Shown one piece after another: positions 61,924 to 64,000 of a stretch of DNA of 64,000 nucleotides (its first letter is position 1; each line of letters begins with the position of its first letter). The stretch is from Nelumbo lutea. Lineage: Eukaryota; Streptophyta; Magnoliopsida; Proteales; Nelumbonaceae. Where the stretch lies: the NCBI GenBank assembly GCA_022828595.1, contig JAKGHH010000003.1, positions 56,285,759-56,349,758 on the forward strand. The letters run 5' to 3'. The translations under genes and the position numbers were made by a program. The notes below the pieces were generated by a model. It saw nothing but the letters and a program-made list of their open reading frames with translations. It did no database searches and was not told the DNA's origin.

Positions 61924-62560
61924 CCGCCAAGGCTCTCCACGGGTTCCTGGGTCTGATAGGATACTATTGCAAATTTGTACACAATTATGGCCTGTTGGCT
62001 GCCCCATTAACCAACCTGCTAAAGAAGAATGCCTTTCATTTCATTGGGATGACGCAGCCGATACAGCTTTTGCAAATTTAAGGGATGTCCTCTCCTCCAC
62101 CCTAGTTCTGCAATTGCCAAACTTTGACCTCGAATTTACAGTCGAGTACGATGCATCCGGAATAGGTATTGGAGCCGTATTACAGCAACAAGGGCACCCA
62201 ATTGCCTTCTTTAGCCACAAACTTGCTGACCGACATTTAAAATTACCCGCATACAAACACGAACTGATTGGGATAGCTAGAGCAGTCCAACACTAGAGAT
62301 CGTACTTGTGGGGAAGGTCATTCATCGTCAAAACTGATCACTATAGTCTCAAGTACTTGTTGGAGCAGCGACTCACTACTTCTCCTCAACAACATTGGGT
62401 TAGCAAGTTGCTTGGTTTTGATTTCCGGGTAGACTACAAGGCGGGATCCTTAAATCGCGCCGCGGATGCTTTGTCTAGGCGTGACGAAGACACTATGCTC
62501 CTTTGTGGGATTTCCCATCCCCGAATCACCTTGTTAAACGACATCAAGAAGGCGCTACCA
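61924..62560 (+). pseudogene. Chromovirus RT C-terminal end and RNase H
   Basis: [20 protein letters not shown] (end of RT) follows gag directly. A frameshift near 62035 precedes [40 protein letters not shown] (RNase H, catalytic Asp), FSHKLADRHLKLPAYKHEL, a Trp-to-stop at 62294-62296 and YKAGSLNRAADALSRRDED. The RT catalytic FADD region is deleted. Confidence 0.9.
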
Positions 62561-63880
62561 CAATCACCAGGGTGGACGACCCTTGTTCAGAAAATTCAGT
62601 TCGGAGCCGCCGACTCCACTTGGTCCCTTCATGACGGGCTGGTGCTGTACAAAGGTCGGGTACATCTTCCAGCAGATTCCTCTTTCATTCCTTCCATCAT
62701 CTCCAGTATTCATAATTCCACCCATGAAGGCATTCAGAAGACACTGCATCGCGTCCAAGCTGATTTCCATTGGCAAGGTATGAAAACTTCTATTCGGGAC
62801 TTTATCCATAATTGCTCCACGTGTCAACAACACAAACGGGAGAATCTACACCCGGCTGGCCTTCTTCAACCTCTCTCGATTCCAGCACAAATCTGGGTAG
62901 ATATCTCAATGGATTTCATTGCCTACCCGAGGTTGGCGGAAAATTGGTTCTTTACGTGGTTGTGGATCGCTTCTCTAAGTACGCCCATTTCATCCCTTTG
63001 TCACATCCGTACAGTGCTACATTAGTCGCCCACATTTTCTTTACGCATGTTTTCCGTTTACATGGGTTGCCGGAATCTATTGTCAGCAACAGGGACCCAG
63101 TTTTTAGTAGTGCCTTCTGGAAGGAATTGTTTCGGTTACATGGTACCGCCTTAGCTTTTTCCTCCGCGTATCATCCTCAGACAGATGACCAAACGGAGGT
63201 GGTGAACCGTACGATCGAAATGTATCTTCGTTGTTTTGTTGGAGATCAACCGTGACGATGGGTGACACCTTTCCGGGTCGTCTATGGCCGTGACCCTCCT
63301 TGTTTGTTATCCTATGAGCACGGTTCTACTCGTTTGGAGGTCGTTCCCTACAAGAGCGCAATGCCCTTCTAGCTGAAGTTTCTCTTCGCTTGCAATAGGC
63401 ACTACGCATGAAGCATGCCTATGACCAGCATCATCGGGAATTGTCATTTGACCCAGGATAGTTTGTGTGGTTGAAGCTTTAGCCCTATCGGCAACGCTCC
63501 TTGCGACACAGGGATGCTCCTAAATTAGCTCCTAAATTTTATGGACCCTTCAAGGTTTTGTGACAGATTGGTATGGTTGCATACCAGTTGGAATTGCCAG
63601 AGCACAACAGAATCCATGATGTTTTCCACATTTCCTTGCTGAAGCCGTTTATGGGTATTCCTCCTAACCGAGTTCCCCCCTTACCACCCTTGAAAGACAA
63701 CAAACTCATCCCCCAACCTCGGGCCCTTGTTCGCTCCAAAATCAATCGGGGTGTTCTCGAAGTCCAGGTGGAATGGGACGGCTTGCCATCAGCCGAGGCC
63801 ACCTGGCTCCCCTTGACTGAGATCCAAGACACGTATCTGGGTTTCGAGCTTGAGGACAAGCTCTTAGTTCAGGAGGGGAG
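62561..63880 (+). pseudogene. Chromovirus integrase and chromodomain
   Basis: The zinc-binding part reads THEGIQKTLHRVQADFHW and NCSTCQQHKRE. The DDE core follows: VVDRFSKYAHFIPLSHPYSA, IVSNRDPVFSSAFWKELFRL, SSAYHPQTDDQTEVVNRTIE. A frameshift near 62935 and stops at 63253, 63370 and others break it. The C-terminal chromodomain (63725-63875) reads VLEVQVEWDGLPSAEATWLP and LTEIQDTYLGFELEDKLL. Confidence 0.92.
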
Positions 63881-63883
63881 TAA

Positions 63884-64000
63884 TGATATGGACGCGTTTA
63901 TTGGGAAGAAATATCGCTGCCGATAGCAGCAGTGATTTGGTGTTCTCATCGGATTCTAGCTAGTTACAATCCATCTTATCTTATCTGTTTTCAGTCCATC
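63884..64000 (+). repeat. Start of the chromovirus 3' LTR (cut by the window edge)
   Basis: The first 117 bp of the LTR, TGATATGGACGCG onward, directly after the purine tract. Confidence 0.93.

Larger units (their letters stand above)
60872..64000 (+). mobile_element. Ty3/gypsy chromovirus, internally deleted, runs off the window
   Basis: 5' LTR 60872-61347 (TGATATGG...CCTTAACA), primer site TGGTATTAGAGCC (61351-61363), gag, a deletion junction, RT end plus RNase H, integrase, chromodomain, then a purine tract AGGAGGGGAGTAA (63871-63883) and the start of the 3' LTR (63884). The C-terminal chromodomain places it in the chromoviruses. It is in the opposite orientation to FBN4, within its upstream intron. 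Confidence 0.92.

Overview
The window is nuclear DNA of a flowering plant. It has plant-type polyubiquitin, a phragmoplast kinesin, a plastid fibrillin, GT-AG introns, AT-rich spacers and a dense nested set of plant transposable elements (copia and chromodomain gypsy LTR elements, L1-type LINEs, hAT, Mutator-like and Tourist-like elements, a tRNA-type SINE). The species cannot be fixed from the sequence. No bacterial genes, CRISPR arrays or genuine tRNA/rRNA genes were seen.

Four host genes are supported, all on the minus strand: a six-unit polyubiquitin gene with a leader intron (CDS 6825-8210, intron 8211-9219); a mitochondrial ribosomal protein mS34 gene (coding exons 26878-26999, 29632-29674 and 29760-30017); a complete six-exon kinesin-10 gene of the KIN10A/PAKRP2 type (52693-56854); and the last three coding exons of a plastid fibrillin 4 gene (59104-60122), whose 5' part lies beyond a gypsy insertion and outside the window.

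The rest is mostly mobile DNA. From left to right: a decayed copia pol with its 3' LTR (1-~2760); spacer with degenerate tandem repeats; a Mutator-like element at 9639-11954 that carries pieces of two immune-receptor-like genes (a CC-NBS-LRR N-terminus and a LysM domain), with an ARA6-type Rab retrocopy inserted into the NBS piece; an L1 LINE (about 13800-21770) broken by at least four insertions; a small LTR element with a 17-bp minisatellite nearby; a second gene-carrying Mutator-like element (24872-25947) holding an IQ-BAG chaperone-regulator fragment; the mS34 gene, with LINE debris and a hAT element in and around its introns and a 1.43-kb near-perfect tandem duplication upstream; a foldback MITE (38166-38713); a 7.4-kb copia element (41899-49346) inside an older inverted-repeat element; a SINE with a clear target duplication; then KIN10A, small hAT and SINE copies, FBN4, and an internally deleted chromovirus (60872 to the window end).

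The host genes do not form a pathway or operon; they are independent housekeeping or plastid genes. The most interesting content is the repeated capture and nesting of host gene fragments by Mutator-like elements. Introns and exon edges were placed by eye from splice sites and from remembered family similarity; no alignment was run.
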